Source of the DNA: Listeria monocytogenes | Lineage (GTDB): Bacteria > Bacillota > Bacilli > Lactobacillales > Listeriaceae | Length of the DNA stretch: 64,000 nt | Reading direction: 5' to 3' | NCBI RefSeq assembly: GCF_900187225.1 | Contig: NZ_LT906436.1 | Span: 620,001-684,000, forward strand | In this document: piece by piece, positions 41,878 through 50,133 of the stretch | How the letters are laid out: each line of letters starts with the position of its first letter | How positions within the stretch are numbered: position 1 is the first letter of the stretch | The notes under the pieces: model-generated | What the model saw: the letters and a program-made list of their open reading frames with translations, nothing else | Databases searched by the model: none | What the model was told of the DNA's origin: nothing | Translations under genes and position numbers: made by a program

Positions 41878-42795
41878 TTGAAACGAATAACAATTGGAAA
41901 TAGCGCTTTAACAGCTTCAGAAATTTCGCTAGGATGTATGAGAATGGCGGATCTTAGTAAAGAGGATGCAAACAAAGTAATTAATACAGCACTTGAAAAT
42001 GGTATTGATTTTTTTGATCACGCGGATATTTATGGCGGCGGTAAATCAGAGGAAGTCTTTGCTGATGCGATTGATATGAATGCAACAATTCGTGAAAAAA
42101 TGATTCTTCAATCAAAATGCGGAATTCGTCAAGGATTCTTTGATTTTTCAAAAGAGCACATTATTGCTTCTGTGGAAGGTAGCTTGAAACGCCTGAAAAC
42201 AGATTATTTAGATACACTTTTACTTCATCGTCCGGATACACTTTTCGAACCAGAAGAAGTAGCTGCGGCTTTCACAGAACTGGAAAAAAGTGGAAAAGTA
42301 CGTCATTTCGGCGTAAGCAATCAAAACCCAGGTCAAATTGAACTACTGAAAAAATACGTAGACCAAGAATTAATCGCCAACCAACTGCAATTTAGTATTA
42401 TGCATACGGGCATGATTGATACTGGTTTTAATGTGAATATGACAATTGATCCTTCGCTTGACCGTGATGGCGGCATTTTGGAGTATAGTCGTTTAAACAA
42501 CATGACTATCCAAGCGTGGTCCCCGTTCCAATATGGTTTCTTTGAAGGAGTTTTCTTAGATAATGACAAATTCCCTGAATTAAACAAAACAATCGACAAA
42601 ATCGCTGCTGATAAAGGTGTAACCAATTCAGCAATCGCCGTTGCGTGGATTCAGCGTCACCCAGCAAGCTTCCAAACAGTGGTTGGTACAATGAATCCAG
42701 GAAGAATTGCTGATATTGCAAAAGCTTCTGACGTAACACTTAGTCGCGAAGAATGGTACGAAATTTACCGTGCGGCTGGAAACCAATTACCTTAA
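41878..42795 (+). CDS. Aldo/keto reductase
   Basis: A 305-residue AKR TIM barrel. Catalytic Asp-Tyr-Lys-His pattern: DHADIYGGGKSEE (Tyr), LQSKCG (Lys), DTLLLHRPD (His), and the NADPH-binding IQAWSPF and HPASFQTVVGTMN near the end. It belongs to the YdhF/AKR11-like group that reduces aldehydes and ketones; the substrate is unknown. Start is TTG 41878, 8-9 bases after AAAGAGG; a GTG at 41869 overlaps that site. A strong terminator follows. Confidence 0.88.
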   Translation: MKRITIGNSALTASEISLGCMRMADLSKEDANKVINTALENGIDFFDHADIYGGGKSEEVFADAIDMNATIREKMILQSKCGIRQGFFDFSKEHIIASVEGSLKRLKTDYLDTLLLHRPDTLFEPEEVAAAFTELEKSGKVRHFGVSNQNPGQIELLKKYVDQELIANQLQFSIMHTGMIDTGFNVNMTIDPSLDRDGGILEYSRLNNMTIQAWSPFQYGFFEGVFLDNDKFPELNKTIDKIAADKGVTNSAIAVAWIQRHPASFQTVVGTMNPGRIADIAKASDVTLSREEWYEIYRAAGNQLP

Positions 42796-42804
42796 TGAAA
42801 ACAG

Positions 42805-42836
42805 ACACTTGAGCATTTTGCTCAAGTGTTTTTTTG
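42805..42836 (+). terminator. Terminator of the aldo/keto reductase gene
   Basis: ACACTTGAGC pairs with GCTCAAGTGT around ATTTT, followed by a T-run. Confidence 0.92.
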
Positions 42837-42893
42837 TGTATTAGACTGATAGTGAATTTCATTCTCAATTAGAATATAATTTTATCAATTAGT

Positions 42894-42922
42894 TTGATAT
42901 GCCATTAGAAAAGTGCTATAAT
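42894..42922 (+). promoter_or_regulatory. Sigma-A promoter upstream of the heavy-metal ATPase gene
   Basis: TTGATA (42894-42899) and TATAAT (42917-42922) are spaced by 17 bp. Transcription would start near 42929, about 130 bp before the coding region, and meets a terminator-like hairpin at 42977. Confidence 0.7.
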
Positions 42923-42928
42923 GACAAG

Positions 42929-43017
42929 TGAGTTAAGGATGTATATCTTTATAGTTATTTATAATAATTATTGTTTAATCTGTTTTTCGCGGTTGCGAAA
43001 GCAGATTTTTGTGTTTT
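42929..43017 (+). ncRNA. Candidate small RNA (about 88 nt) upstream of frvA
   Basis: The promoter at 42894-42922 is followed after some 50 bp by a hairpin, AATCTGtTTTTCGC with GCGAAAgCAGATT (42977-43007), then TTTTTGTGTTTTTT. A discrete RNA of about 85-90 nt is expected. No reading frame with a ribosome site lies within. The position between the aldo/keto reductase gene and frvA agrees with my memory of a Listeria sRNA mapped there (Rli32), but strand and ends cannot be confirmed. Confidence 0.6.
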
Positions 43018-43026
43018 TTAGGGTAA

Positions 43027-43041
43027 TGGGAATCATTATCA
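43027..43041. promoter_or_regulatory. Fur box at the frvA start
   Basis: TGGGAATCATTATCA matches the 7-1-7 Fur consensus at 13 of 15 positions. It is directly upstream of the frvA ribosome site (GGAGAGG at 43045). Fur control of FrvA is established knowledge in L. monocytogenes. Confidence 0.75.
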
Positions 43042-43060
43042 TTTGGAGAGGATGAGCATA

Positions 43061-44941
43061 ATGAAAGATTGGATGAAGCAGAATTGGCAATTTATTACGA
43101 CAGGTATTAGCGGAATTTTGATTGTGATTGGCTGTTTGGTCGGTAGTGATGTTGGTGACTTTTGGACAGCGGTTATTTTCCTAAGTGCTTTTGTTATTGG
43201 TGGTTTTGAGCAAGCTAAAGAAGGTATTCAAGCAACTATTAAAACAAAGAAGTTAAACGTGGAGCTTTTGATGATTTTAGCGGCTACCGGTGCATCGATT
43301 ATTGGTTATTGGTTTGAAGGGGCCATACTTATTTTTATTTTCTCGGTTAGTGGGGCATTAGAAACGTATACGACGAATAAAAGTAAGCGCGAAATCACGA
43401 AATTAATGGCATTTCAACCAGAACGAGCTTTTCGTTTACTTTCTAATGGGGATTTAGAGGAAGTTGCTGCAAAAGAGCTACAACTGGATGATATGGTCTT
43501 CGTTCGGCCGGGAGAAAGTGTTCCAATCGATGGAGTGATTGTTCGCGGCTCAACCACATTAAATGAAGCAGCCATTAATGGGGAATCTGTTCCAGCAACG
43601 AAAACTGTTGGTGCGGATGTGTTTGGTGGAACGGTCAATGTAAGTAGCGCTATTACGGTTAAAGTAACACAAACATTTGAAAATACGATTTTCAGTAAAA
43701 TTATTCGTTTAGTAGAAACTGCTCAAAGCGAACCGTCTAAAACCGCGCGTTTTATTGAACGATTTGAGGATGTTTATGTAAAAGCAGTTCTATTATTTGT
43801 GTTAGTAATGATGTTCTTACCTCATTTTGCACTAGGGTGGTCGTGGAATGAAACCTTTTATCGCGCGATGGTTTTATTAACAGTTGCATCACCTTGTGCG
43901 CTAGTAGCTTCTGTAACGCCTGCGACTTTAGCGGCAATTTCTAACGGTGCGCGTCACGGTATTTTATTTAAAGGCGGCGTACACTTGGAAAATTTGCGCG
44001 GTGTAAAAGCCATTGCATTTGATAAAACGGGAACTTTGACAAATGGAACGCCCGCACTAACCGATCGACTATTCGCCGAAAATGTTGATAAACAGTTAGT
44101 AATCAATGTGGTTGGAGCGATGGAACGACAATCTTTACATCCGTTAGCTGCGGCAATAACACAAGACTTAGAACCGGAAATCACCGAAAAGTTAACGGAA
44201 ATAGAAGTGACGGATGTACCTGGTTGGGGAGTTCAAGCGATTTATCGAGAAGGGAATTGGCAAGTTGGAAAGGCTGGGTTTGTTGGGAAAGAAGCAGCGG
44301 CAGCATTTTCAAATGGCGCATTTGAACGACTTGCAAGTGAAGGGAAAACGATTGTTTATGTAGCTAAAGACGGCGTAATTCAAGCCATGTTTGCTCTTAA
44401 AGATACATGTCGTCCTGAAGCTATTCGTACGATCAAAGCCCTTCAAGCAAAAGGGATTAAGACTATTATGGTGACGGGCGATAATGAGCAGACAGGTGCG
44501 GCAATTCAAGCCGAACTAGGGATGGACTATGTCGTTTCCGGTTGTTTACCTGAGAAAAAAGTGGATGTGTTAAGAGAATTGTCGGTTACTTATGGCAGTG
44601 TGGCAATGGTTGGCGATGGAATTAATGATGCCCCGGCACTTGCACATGCGGCTGTTGGAATTGCAATGGGCGAAGGTACAGATATCGCAATGGAAACAGC
44701 CGATGTTGTCTTAATGAAAAATGATTTAGAAAAAATCCCCTACGCTTACACGCTTTCGGAACGACTTCACTGGATCACCTGGCAAAATATTTGTTTTGCG
44801 ATTGCTGTAATTCTTGTTTTAATAACGGCTAATGTTTTCCAACTAATCAATTTACCATTCGGGGTTGTGGGACATGAGGGAAGTACTATTTTAGTTATTT
44901 TAAATGGTCTTAGATTGCTTAGATCTAACCGGAAAAAGTGA
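43061..44941 (+). CDS. frvA: P1B-type heavy-metal transporting ATPase FrvA
   Basis: A 626-residue P1B ATPase without an N-terminal metal-binding domain. Landmarks: NGESVPATK (actuator TGE-like loop), the SPC metal site in VASPCALVASVTP, phosphorylation motif DKTGTLTNG, HP in MERQSLHPLAAA, TGDN and GDGINDAPALA. The SPC motif and GEST-type tail suit P1B-4-like pumps; published work on FrvA shows Fe(II)/haem-linked export and virulence effects. GGAGAGG supports ATG 43061. The Fur box and a candidate sRNA lie upstream. Confidence 0.92.
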   Translation: MKDWMKQNWQFITTGISGILIVIGCLVGSDVGDFWTAVIFLSAFVIGGFEQAKEGIQATIKTKKLNVELLMILAATGASIIGYWFEGAILIFIFSVSGALETYTTNKSKREITKLMAFQPERAFRLLSNGDLEEVAAKELQLDDMVFVRPGESVPIDGVIVRGSTTLNEAAINGESVPATKTVGADVFGGTVNVSSAITVKVTQTFENTIFSKIIRLVETAQSEPSKTARFIERFEDVYVKAVLLFVLVMMFLPHFALGWSWNETFYRAMVLLTVASPCALVASVTPATLAAISNGARHGILFKGGVHLENLRGVKAIAFDKTGTLTNGTPALTDRLFAENVDKQLVINVVGAMERQSLHPLAAAITQDLEPEITEKLTEIEVTDVPGWGVQAIYREGNWQVGKAGFVGKEAAAAFSNGAFERLASEGKTIVYVAKDGVIQAMFALKDTCRPEAIRTIKALQAKGIKTIMVTGDNEQTGAAIQAELGMDYVVSGCLPEKKVDVLRELSVTYGSVAMVGDGINDAPALAHAAVGIAMGEGTDIAMETADVVLMKNDLEKIPYAYTLSERLHWITWQNICFAIAVILVLITANVFQLINLPFGVVGHEGSTILVILNGLRLLRSNRKK

Positions 44942-44949
44942 TAAATTTG

Positions 44950-44996
44950 ACTGCTTGTCTATTCCTAGTCTAAGATAGATGAGCAGTTTCTTTTTG
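44950..44996 (+). terminator. Terminator of frvA
   Basis: ACTGCTtgTCTAT pairs with ATAGAtgAGCAGT, followed by TTCTTTTTG. Confidence 0.75.
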
Positions 44997-45036
44997 TGAA
45001 AAAAGGGGTATTACATGTTAGATTGGAGATGAGTGC

Positions 45037-45765
45037 ATGAAAAAAATCAACTGGACACAATGGATCGCACTATTTGTTTTTGCGTCAATGGGGATTTCTG
45101 TCGTTTTTACTATTTATGAAATTTTTACAGCACCAGTAAAGCAGCCGGCAACCGGACCGCATGTGACGTTACGAGGGGATTATATATTTTTACTATTTGA
45201 AATTATATTAGGAATTTTTATTTTGTTGCTCCCTTCGATTATTGCACGACGCTTCAAATTTGAAATACCTGGTCTTGTGTATATTTTGTTTATTGTTTTT
45301 CTTTACGGCTCGATTTACCTTGGTACTGTTCAAAAATTCTACTCAACCGTGCCACATTGGGATAAAATTTTACATACTTTTAGTGGGGCGATGCTCGGAG
45401 CGATTGGCTTTTCGTTCGTCAGCTTACTAAATTCTAATGACAAAGTGGTCATGAAACTTAAACCGGGCTTTATAGCTGTATTCGCGTTTTGTTTCGCTGT
45501 GACAATGGGGGCTTTCTGGGAAGTGTATGAGTATACTTTTGATGGGATAATGAACTTAAATATGCAACGTTATAACCTATCAAACGGAACACCACTCACT
45601 GGCCGCGCCGCACTGGAAGATACGATGACAGATATTATTGTGGATATTATTGGCGCACTGTTTATCGTTATCGTTGGCTACTTTGCACTTAAAAAAGGCC
45701 GACCTTGGATGGAACGCTTTGAATTTAAACGTAAAAATTGGAAAAAAGAACCAAAGAAAAAATAA
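45037..45765 (+). CDS. DUF2238-like membrane protein
   Basis: A 242-residue protein with about six helices. HWDKILHTFSGAMLGAIGFSFV and GAFWEVYEYTFDGIM, then DTMTDIIVDIIGALFIVIVG, carry the conserved His/Glu/Asp residues typical of DUF2238/YjdF family proteins. They are scattered in the membrane, with a lipid or metal role often proposed but not proved. GGAGATGAG precedes the ATG. The C-terminus is basic. It lies alone between two terminators. Confidence 0.75.
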   Translation: MKKINWTQWIALFVFASMGISVVFTIYEIFTAPVKQPATGPHVTLRGDYIFLLFEIILGIFILLLPSIIARRFKFEIPGLVYILFIVFLYGSIYLGTVQKFYSTVPHWDKILHTFSGAMLGAIGFSFVSLLNSNDKVVMKLKPGFIAVFAFCFAVTMGAFWEVYEYTFDGIMNLNMQRYNLSNGTPLTGRAALEDTMTDIIVDIIGALFIVIVGYFALKKGRPWMERFEFKRKNWKKEPKKK

Positions 45766-45770
45766 GAGCA

Positions 45771-45802
45771 AAAAGCATCTCCGCACGTGGAGGTGCTTTT
45801 TT
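45771..45802 (+). terminator. Terminator after the DUF2238-like gene
   Basis: AAAAGCATCTCC pairs with GGAGGTGCTTTT around GCACGT. Confidence 0.9.
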
Positions 45803-45907
45803 AGTTGCACAAATACGCCAACAAATTTGGGTCTCTGAAACAATTGACTGGCTCGTGGAACTTTTCTACACTTAAAATGAGAAGAAAACTTTTGAAGGAG
45901 TGAGGAA

Positions 45908-46558
45908 ATGTTTTTAGATACGGGGAATTTAGAGGAAATAAAGAAAGCGCTTCAATTTCCGTTTTTTGAAGGTGTAACCACTAATCCGACCATTTTGTTA
46001 AAGGAGAATAGACCGAGAAAAACGCATATTGGGAGCATTCAAGCAAAAGTTGTTTTTGTTCAAGCTGCTGGGTTAACGGAAGAGGAAATTTGGGAAGATG
46101 TACTTCGAATTCAAGCAATTGAACCAGCTGAAGGTACGGTAATTGGGTTAAAAATTCCAGCCCATGAAGCGGGGATCAAAGTCATCGCAAAAGTTCGCGC
46201 TAATTTTCCCAATGAAATCATTTTAGCAACAGCAATTTTCTCATCGGAACAAGGTTATATTGCGGCGCTCTCTGGGGCAGATTATTTAGCGCCATATTAT
46301 AATCGCATGGAAGTAAGTGGATTAGACGCAGCAAAAACAATAGAAGAACTACGATACGTGTTAGATTTGCAAGGACTAGAAGATGTGAAAATTATGGGAG
46401 CAAGTTTTAAAAATAGTCGTCAAATTATGCAAGCATTAGCTAGTGGAGCAGATACGGTTACCATCGGTTACGACTTGTTTTTACAAATGATGAATAAACC
46501 TTTAGCGCTTGAAAGTATTGAAAAATTTAATGAGCATCATGCAGCTTTACCAAAATAA
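45908..46558 (+). CDS. Transaldolase-family aldolase (fructose-6-phosphate aldolase-like)
   Basis: A 216-residue short transaldolase. MFLDTGNLEEIKKALQ, then FEGVTTNPTILLKEN, the Schiff-base Lys82 in GLKIPAHEAG, TAIFSSEQGYIAALSGADYL, and MGASFKNSRQIMQAL near the end. The short length and N-terminal FLDT match the TalC/FSA branch, not long TalB. Reaction: transfer or aldol cleavage on ketose phosphates. Listeria carries several such paralogues. GAAGGAG precedes the ATG. Monocistronic, ending in a bidirectional terminator. Confidence 0.88.
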   Translation: MFLDTGNLEEIKKALQFPFFEGVTTNPTILLKENRPRKTHIGSIQAKVVFVQAAGLTEEEIWEDVLRIQAIEPAEGTVIGLKIPAHEAGIKVIAKVRANFPNEIILATAIFSSEQGYIAALSGADYLAPYYNRMEVSGLDAAKTIEELRYVLDLQGLEDVKIMGASFKNSRQIMQALASGADTVTIGYDLFLQMMNKPLALESIEKFNEHHAALPK

Positions 46559-46600
46559 ACAAAAGAAGTATCCAGCAAATCTGGATACTTCTTTTGTTTA
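46558..46600. terminator. Bidirectional terminator
   Basis: AAAAGAAGTATCCAG pairs with CTGGATACTTCTTTT, between the transaldolase gene and the convergent ltaP gene. Confidence 0.92.
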
Positions 46601-48418
46601 TTTATCTTCGTCTCGTAATGGTAAATTGTTTACGTAGCTATCGGAATACTGTAATAGTTTTCGGCTAGCGTCAAAGCGTTTTTTCACATCACTCGAAAGT
46701 TCTTTATTTGTTCCATCATAATTCGTTGCTGCACCAGTTTCGAAACTTTCATCTGGTTGGTACATGTAAGAATTGGTGAAATAGCTTCCTTCTGGCATTG
46801 TGTAGCGCTCAGGTACGTAATTATTAGATGAATTGAGGATATCGGTTCCAAACATAATTTGGTCGCCAGTTTTAATACCAAGTAAATTCATAACAGTTGG
46901 CATAATATCAATTTCGCCACCAACATTTTTAATTTCACCTGGGTTTTCCATTCCTGGGTAATGTAAGAAGAAAGGAATACGGTAATCATCAGCTGGTTCT
47001 GCTTTCAACTGAGTGGAACGATTAACGTATTTCTTTTGTTCCTCAGGTAGTTGGTCGGTTTTGATAATGTGATGATCGCCGTAGAAAACCACGACAGAAT
47101 CATCCCAAATGCCGCTATCTTTTAATTTTTGAATGAATTCACCAAGTTGTTTATCCGCATAATGAACCGCTTCAAAATAGTTACCAAGTTCTGTATCTTT
47201 TAAATCGCTCGGTAAGTCAATTTCTTGCTTATCTTTCGGAATATCAAATGGCATATGACTGCTCACGCTAATTAATTGCGCATAGAATTTTTGGTTGTTT
47301 TTGTACTGCTCTTCTAAAATCGGAAAAGCTTTGTTGTAAAGCACTTCATCACTAGGAGAGAAGCCGATAACGTCCTCATCGCCAAAGAATTTACGATCAT
47401 AAAACTTATCAAATCCTACTGCAGGATAAAATTCATCGCGATTGTAAAAACTAGCGTCATTTGTATGGAAGGTTGCTGTTTTATAATCATTTTTGCCAAG
47501 TAAACGAGGCATAGACGGGATTACCCGGTCACCGTATGTTTGTGTATTCGTATAATAACCACTTGGGAAAGTCGATGTATAAACGGACCATTCCGCGTCA
47601 GCCGTATTTGACTTAGAGACAGTTTGGAAAAATTGGTTGGAATACATGGTTTCGTTTTGTAAGCCATCTAATGTTGGCGTAATTGACTGACCGTTAATTT
47701 TGACGTTCGTTAAATTACGCTGGAATGACTCGAGTTGAACGATGATAAGATTTTTACCTTTGGCAGCACCGAAATAATCGGGATTCGATTTAACCGACAC
47801 ACCTTTAATATCATTCACGTTTTTGGCAGTAATATCTGCGGCTTTAACATGATCAGCACCAGTAAGCGCGGTACTAATATTAAATGTAAAAATTCCCATT
47901 CGTTTTGCGCGCTTGGAGTCACTGATAATGTTTTGTTGCATCATAAAATAGGTAAAACCACTTAAAATGAGTAGTGTACTAATAAATGATACACCGTAAA
48001 CACGGCTAGTTAGGCGGAATGATGGGAACTCGTGTCCTTTTTTGATGTTGAAATAAAGGATAAATGGTAGCAAAATAATATCTAAGATGTATAACCAGTC
48101 TGTCCCGCTAAGTAGGCTTGTGGCACTGTTTTTAACTACGCCAACCTCACCGATAAGAGAGAAGCTGTGGTATGTTGGAACTTCATTATAAAACCGAGCG
48201 TAAAGAACGCAAACGAGCATAAGAATTCCGATAAACAAAGACATTCCTGCATACCAATAAATGTGCGAGCGAACCGGTGCAAATAAATGAATCAGTCCAA
48301 GAAGTAAGACGATAAACAGCAGGTCCATTCCAAGTGCCAAGAAGTTAGGATCTTTAAAAATCTGGAAATAGGCGAAAGTGAACTTACCAATAATTAGTAA
48401 AAAATAAAATAAAATCAA
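46598..48418 (-). CDS. ltaP: Lipoteichoic acid primase LtaP (LtaS-family sulfatase)
   Basis: About 606 residues: five N-terminal membrane helices and a large extracellular sulfatase-fold domain. Visible motifs: LIIVQLESFQ (metal Glu), SNTADAEWSVYTSTFPSG with the nucleophile Thr, NDASFYNRDEFYPAVGFD, VVFYGDHH (metal Asp-His), and IDIMPTVMNLLGI. LtaP adds the first glycerophosphate to the LTA glycolipid anchor; LtaS then extends the chain. ATG 48439 has no good site; TTG 48418 follows AAAGAGGA by 6 bases, so I prefer it. It diverges from an amino-acid permease. Confidence 0.88.
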   Translation of the reverse strand: MILFYFLLIIGKFTFAYFQIFKDPNFLALGMDLLFIVLLLGLIHLFAPVRSHIYWYAGMSLFIGILMLVCVLYARFYNEVPTYHSFSLIGEVGVVKNSATSLLSGTDWLYILDIILLPFILYFNIKKGHEFPSFRLTSRVYGVSFISTLLILSGFTYFMMQQNIISDSKRAKRMGIFTFNISTALTGADHVKAADITAKNVNDIKGVSVKSNPDYFGAAKGKNLIIVQLESFQRNLTNVKINGQSITPTLDGLQNETMYSNQFFQTVSKSNTADAEWSVYTSTFPSGYYTNTQTYGDRVIPSMPRLLGKNDYKTATFHTNDASFYNRDEFYPAVGFDKFYDRKFFGDEDVIGFSPSDEVLYNKAFPILEEQYKNNQKFYAQLISVSSHMPFDIPKDKQEIDLPSDLKDTELGNYFEAVHYADKQLGEFIQKLKDSGIWDDSVVVFYGDHHIIKTDQLPEEQKKYVNRSTQLKAEPADDYRIPFFLHYPGMENPGEIKNVGGEIDIMPTVMNLLGIKTGDQIMFGTDILNSSNNYVPERYTMPEGSYFTNSYMYQPDESFETGAATNYDGTNKELSSDVKKRFDASRKLLQYSDSYVNNLPLRDEDK

Positions 48419-48592
48419 CTGAATTCCTCTTTCTAGCATGCTTTGTGCTAAACACGCACAAATCCATTCCTTCTAATTTTAGCTTAATCGCGCGTACAGT
48501 GCAAATCATGAAAGATGATTCTGATATATTTGGGTAATAGGTTCTACTTTAGGAAAGAATGATTAGTTTTTGTATTTTTTCTCACAATCCTA

Positions 48593-48621
48593 TTGACCTT
48601 TAAAGTGTAAAAGGATATTCT
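48593..48621 (+). promoter_or_regulatory. Candidate promoter of the amino-acid permease gene
   Basis: TTGACC (48593-48598) and TATTCT (48616-48621) are separated by 17 bp, about 30 bp before the start codon. Confidence 0.55.
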
Positions 48622-48652
48622 TTTAGAAGAATGTAAAAAGGTAGGAGACAAA

Positions 48653-50044
48653 ATGAATTCATTATTTAGAAGAAAACCGATAGAAGATTTAATGCATAAT
48701 AAAAGTGGTAGCACGCATTTAAAGCAAACTCTCGGACCACTTGATTTAACTTTACTTGGGGTCGGGGCGATTGTCGGAACGGGGATTTTTATTTTACCTG
48801 GAACAGTGGCTGCGAAAAATGCGGGACCAGCGATTATTTTCTCTTTTGTGATTGCGGCGATTGTTTGTGCGATTGCAGCAATGTGTTACTCGGAGTTTGC
48901 ATCTAGTGTTCCTGTTGCAGGGAGCGCCTATACGTATGGTTATGTGGTTTTTGGTGAGTTAATTGGATGGTTGCTTGGTTGGGCACTTATTTTGGAATAC
49001 GGGCTTGCAGTGGCTTCTGTGGCAAGTGGATGGTCTTCTTATTTAAATGCGTTACTTTCAGGTTTTCATATTTCCATCCCGGAAGCAATCTCTGGGCCTT
49101 TTAATCCAGAAGTAGGTACATTTATTAATTTACCGGCGATTATTATTGTTCTTGTGATTGCCTTTTTATTAACGCTTGGGATAAAAGAATCAACACGCGT
49201 GAATACCATTATGGTAGTTATTAAAGTCGGTGTTATTTTACTTTTCTTAGTAGTTGGCGTATTTTATGTCAAACCGGATAATTGGCAACCGTTTATGCCG
49301 TTTGGAATTAGTGGAGTTATGAATGGAGCGGCGCTAGTTTTCTTTGCTTATTTAGGTTTTGATGCCGTTTCCTCCGCGGCGGAAGAAGTGAAAGATCCGC
49401 AACGGACGATGCCGATTGGAATTATTGGGTCGCTACTTATTTGTACGGTGTTATATGTTGCTGTATCCGCTGTTTTAACTGGAATGGTGCCGTACACAGA
49501 TTTAAACGTAACTGATCCTGTGGCTTATGCCTTGCAAGTGATTAACCAAGATTGGGTAGCTGGCATTGTATCACTTGGCGCAGTTGTTGGGATGATTACG
49601 GTTATTTTAGTGATGAGCTACGGGGCTACTAGACTGATTTTTGCAATGGGACGTGATGGTTTATTGCCGAAAGTACTTGCGGAAATCAATCAAAAATACC
49701 AAACACCTGTTAAAAATACTTGGATTTTCGCAGTGATTGTTGCAATTATTAGTGGGCTTGTGCCATTGGATCGATTGGCTGAGTTGGTTAATATTGGAAC
49801 ACTCTTGGCGTTTATGATGGTGTCTATCGGGATTATCTTTTTACGTAAAAATAAAGATATTCAAGCGAGAGGATTTAAAGTACCACTTTACCCAGTACTT
49901 CCTATTGTTTCGTTCCTATTATGTGCGTTTTTAATTAGCCGTTTGTCTGTTCATACGTGGATTCTTTGCGGAATTTGGTTTGTTATTGGTTTAATTGTTT
50001 ACTTTGCTTATGGTAGAAAACATAGTGAATTACTTAAAAAATAA
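48653..50044 (+). CDS. APC-family amino acid permease
   Basis: A 463-residue permease with twelve helices. Start MNSLFRRKPIEDLM then LTLLGVGAIVGTGIFILPG, the APC helix-1 substrate-binding GxG(I/V)-GTGIF motif; FAYLGFDAVSSAAEEVKDPQ in helix 6 and the loop; LIFAMGRDGLLPKVL in the middle. It is nearest to the cationic amino-acid transporter (CAT/YfnA) branch, but the substrate is not certain. AGGAG precedes the ATG, and a weak hairpin follows. Confidence 0.88.
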   Translation: MNSLFRRKPIEDLMHNKSGSTHLKQTLGPLDLTLLGVGAIVGTGIFILPGTVAAKNAGPAIIFSFVIAAIVCAIAAMCYSEFASSVPVAGSAYTYGYVVFGELIGWLLGWALILEYGLAVASVASGWSSYLNALLSGFHISIPEAISGPFNPEVGTFINLPAIIIVLVIAFLLTLGIKESTRVNTIMVVIKVGVILLFLVVGVFYVKPDNWQPFMPFGISGVMNGAALVFFAYLGFDAVSSAAEEVKDPQRTMPIGIIGSLLICTVLYVAVSAVLTGMVPYTDLNVTDPVAYALQVINQDWVAGIVSLGAVVGMITVILVMSYGATRLIFAMGRDGLLPKVLAEINQKYQTPVKNTWIFAVIVAIISGLVPLDRLAELVNIGTLLAFMMVSIGIIFLRKNKDIQARGFKVPLYPVLPIVSFLLCAFLISRLSVHTWILCGIWFVIGLIVYFAYGRKHSELLKK

Positions 50045-50046
50045 TT

Positions 50047-50072
50047 AACTTACTTTTTGTAAGTCGTTTTAT
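50047..50072 (+). terminator. Weak terminator of the permease gene
   Basis: ACTTAC and GTAAGT form a short stem around TTTTT, followed by CGTTTT. Confidence 0.45.
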
Positions 50073-50094
50073 TGGAATTTGAACGCTCCTTATG

Positions 50095-50114
50095 TTGTAA
50101 TGAATGTATTACAA
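50095..50114. promoter_or_regulatory. Palindromic operator candidate upstream of the VOC dioxygenase gene
   Basis: TTGTAATgaatgtATTACAA is an inverted repeat with perfect 7-bp arms, 20 bp upstream of the start codon. Its shape is like operators of DUF24/MarR-type regulators that control catechol dioxygenases (YodB/CatR). The regulator is not in this window's neighbourhood. Confidence 0.55.
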
Positions 50115-50133
50115 TAAAAGGAGCGTTTTTTAC

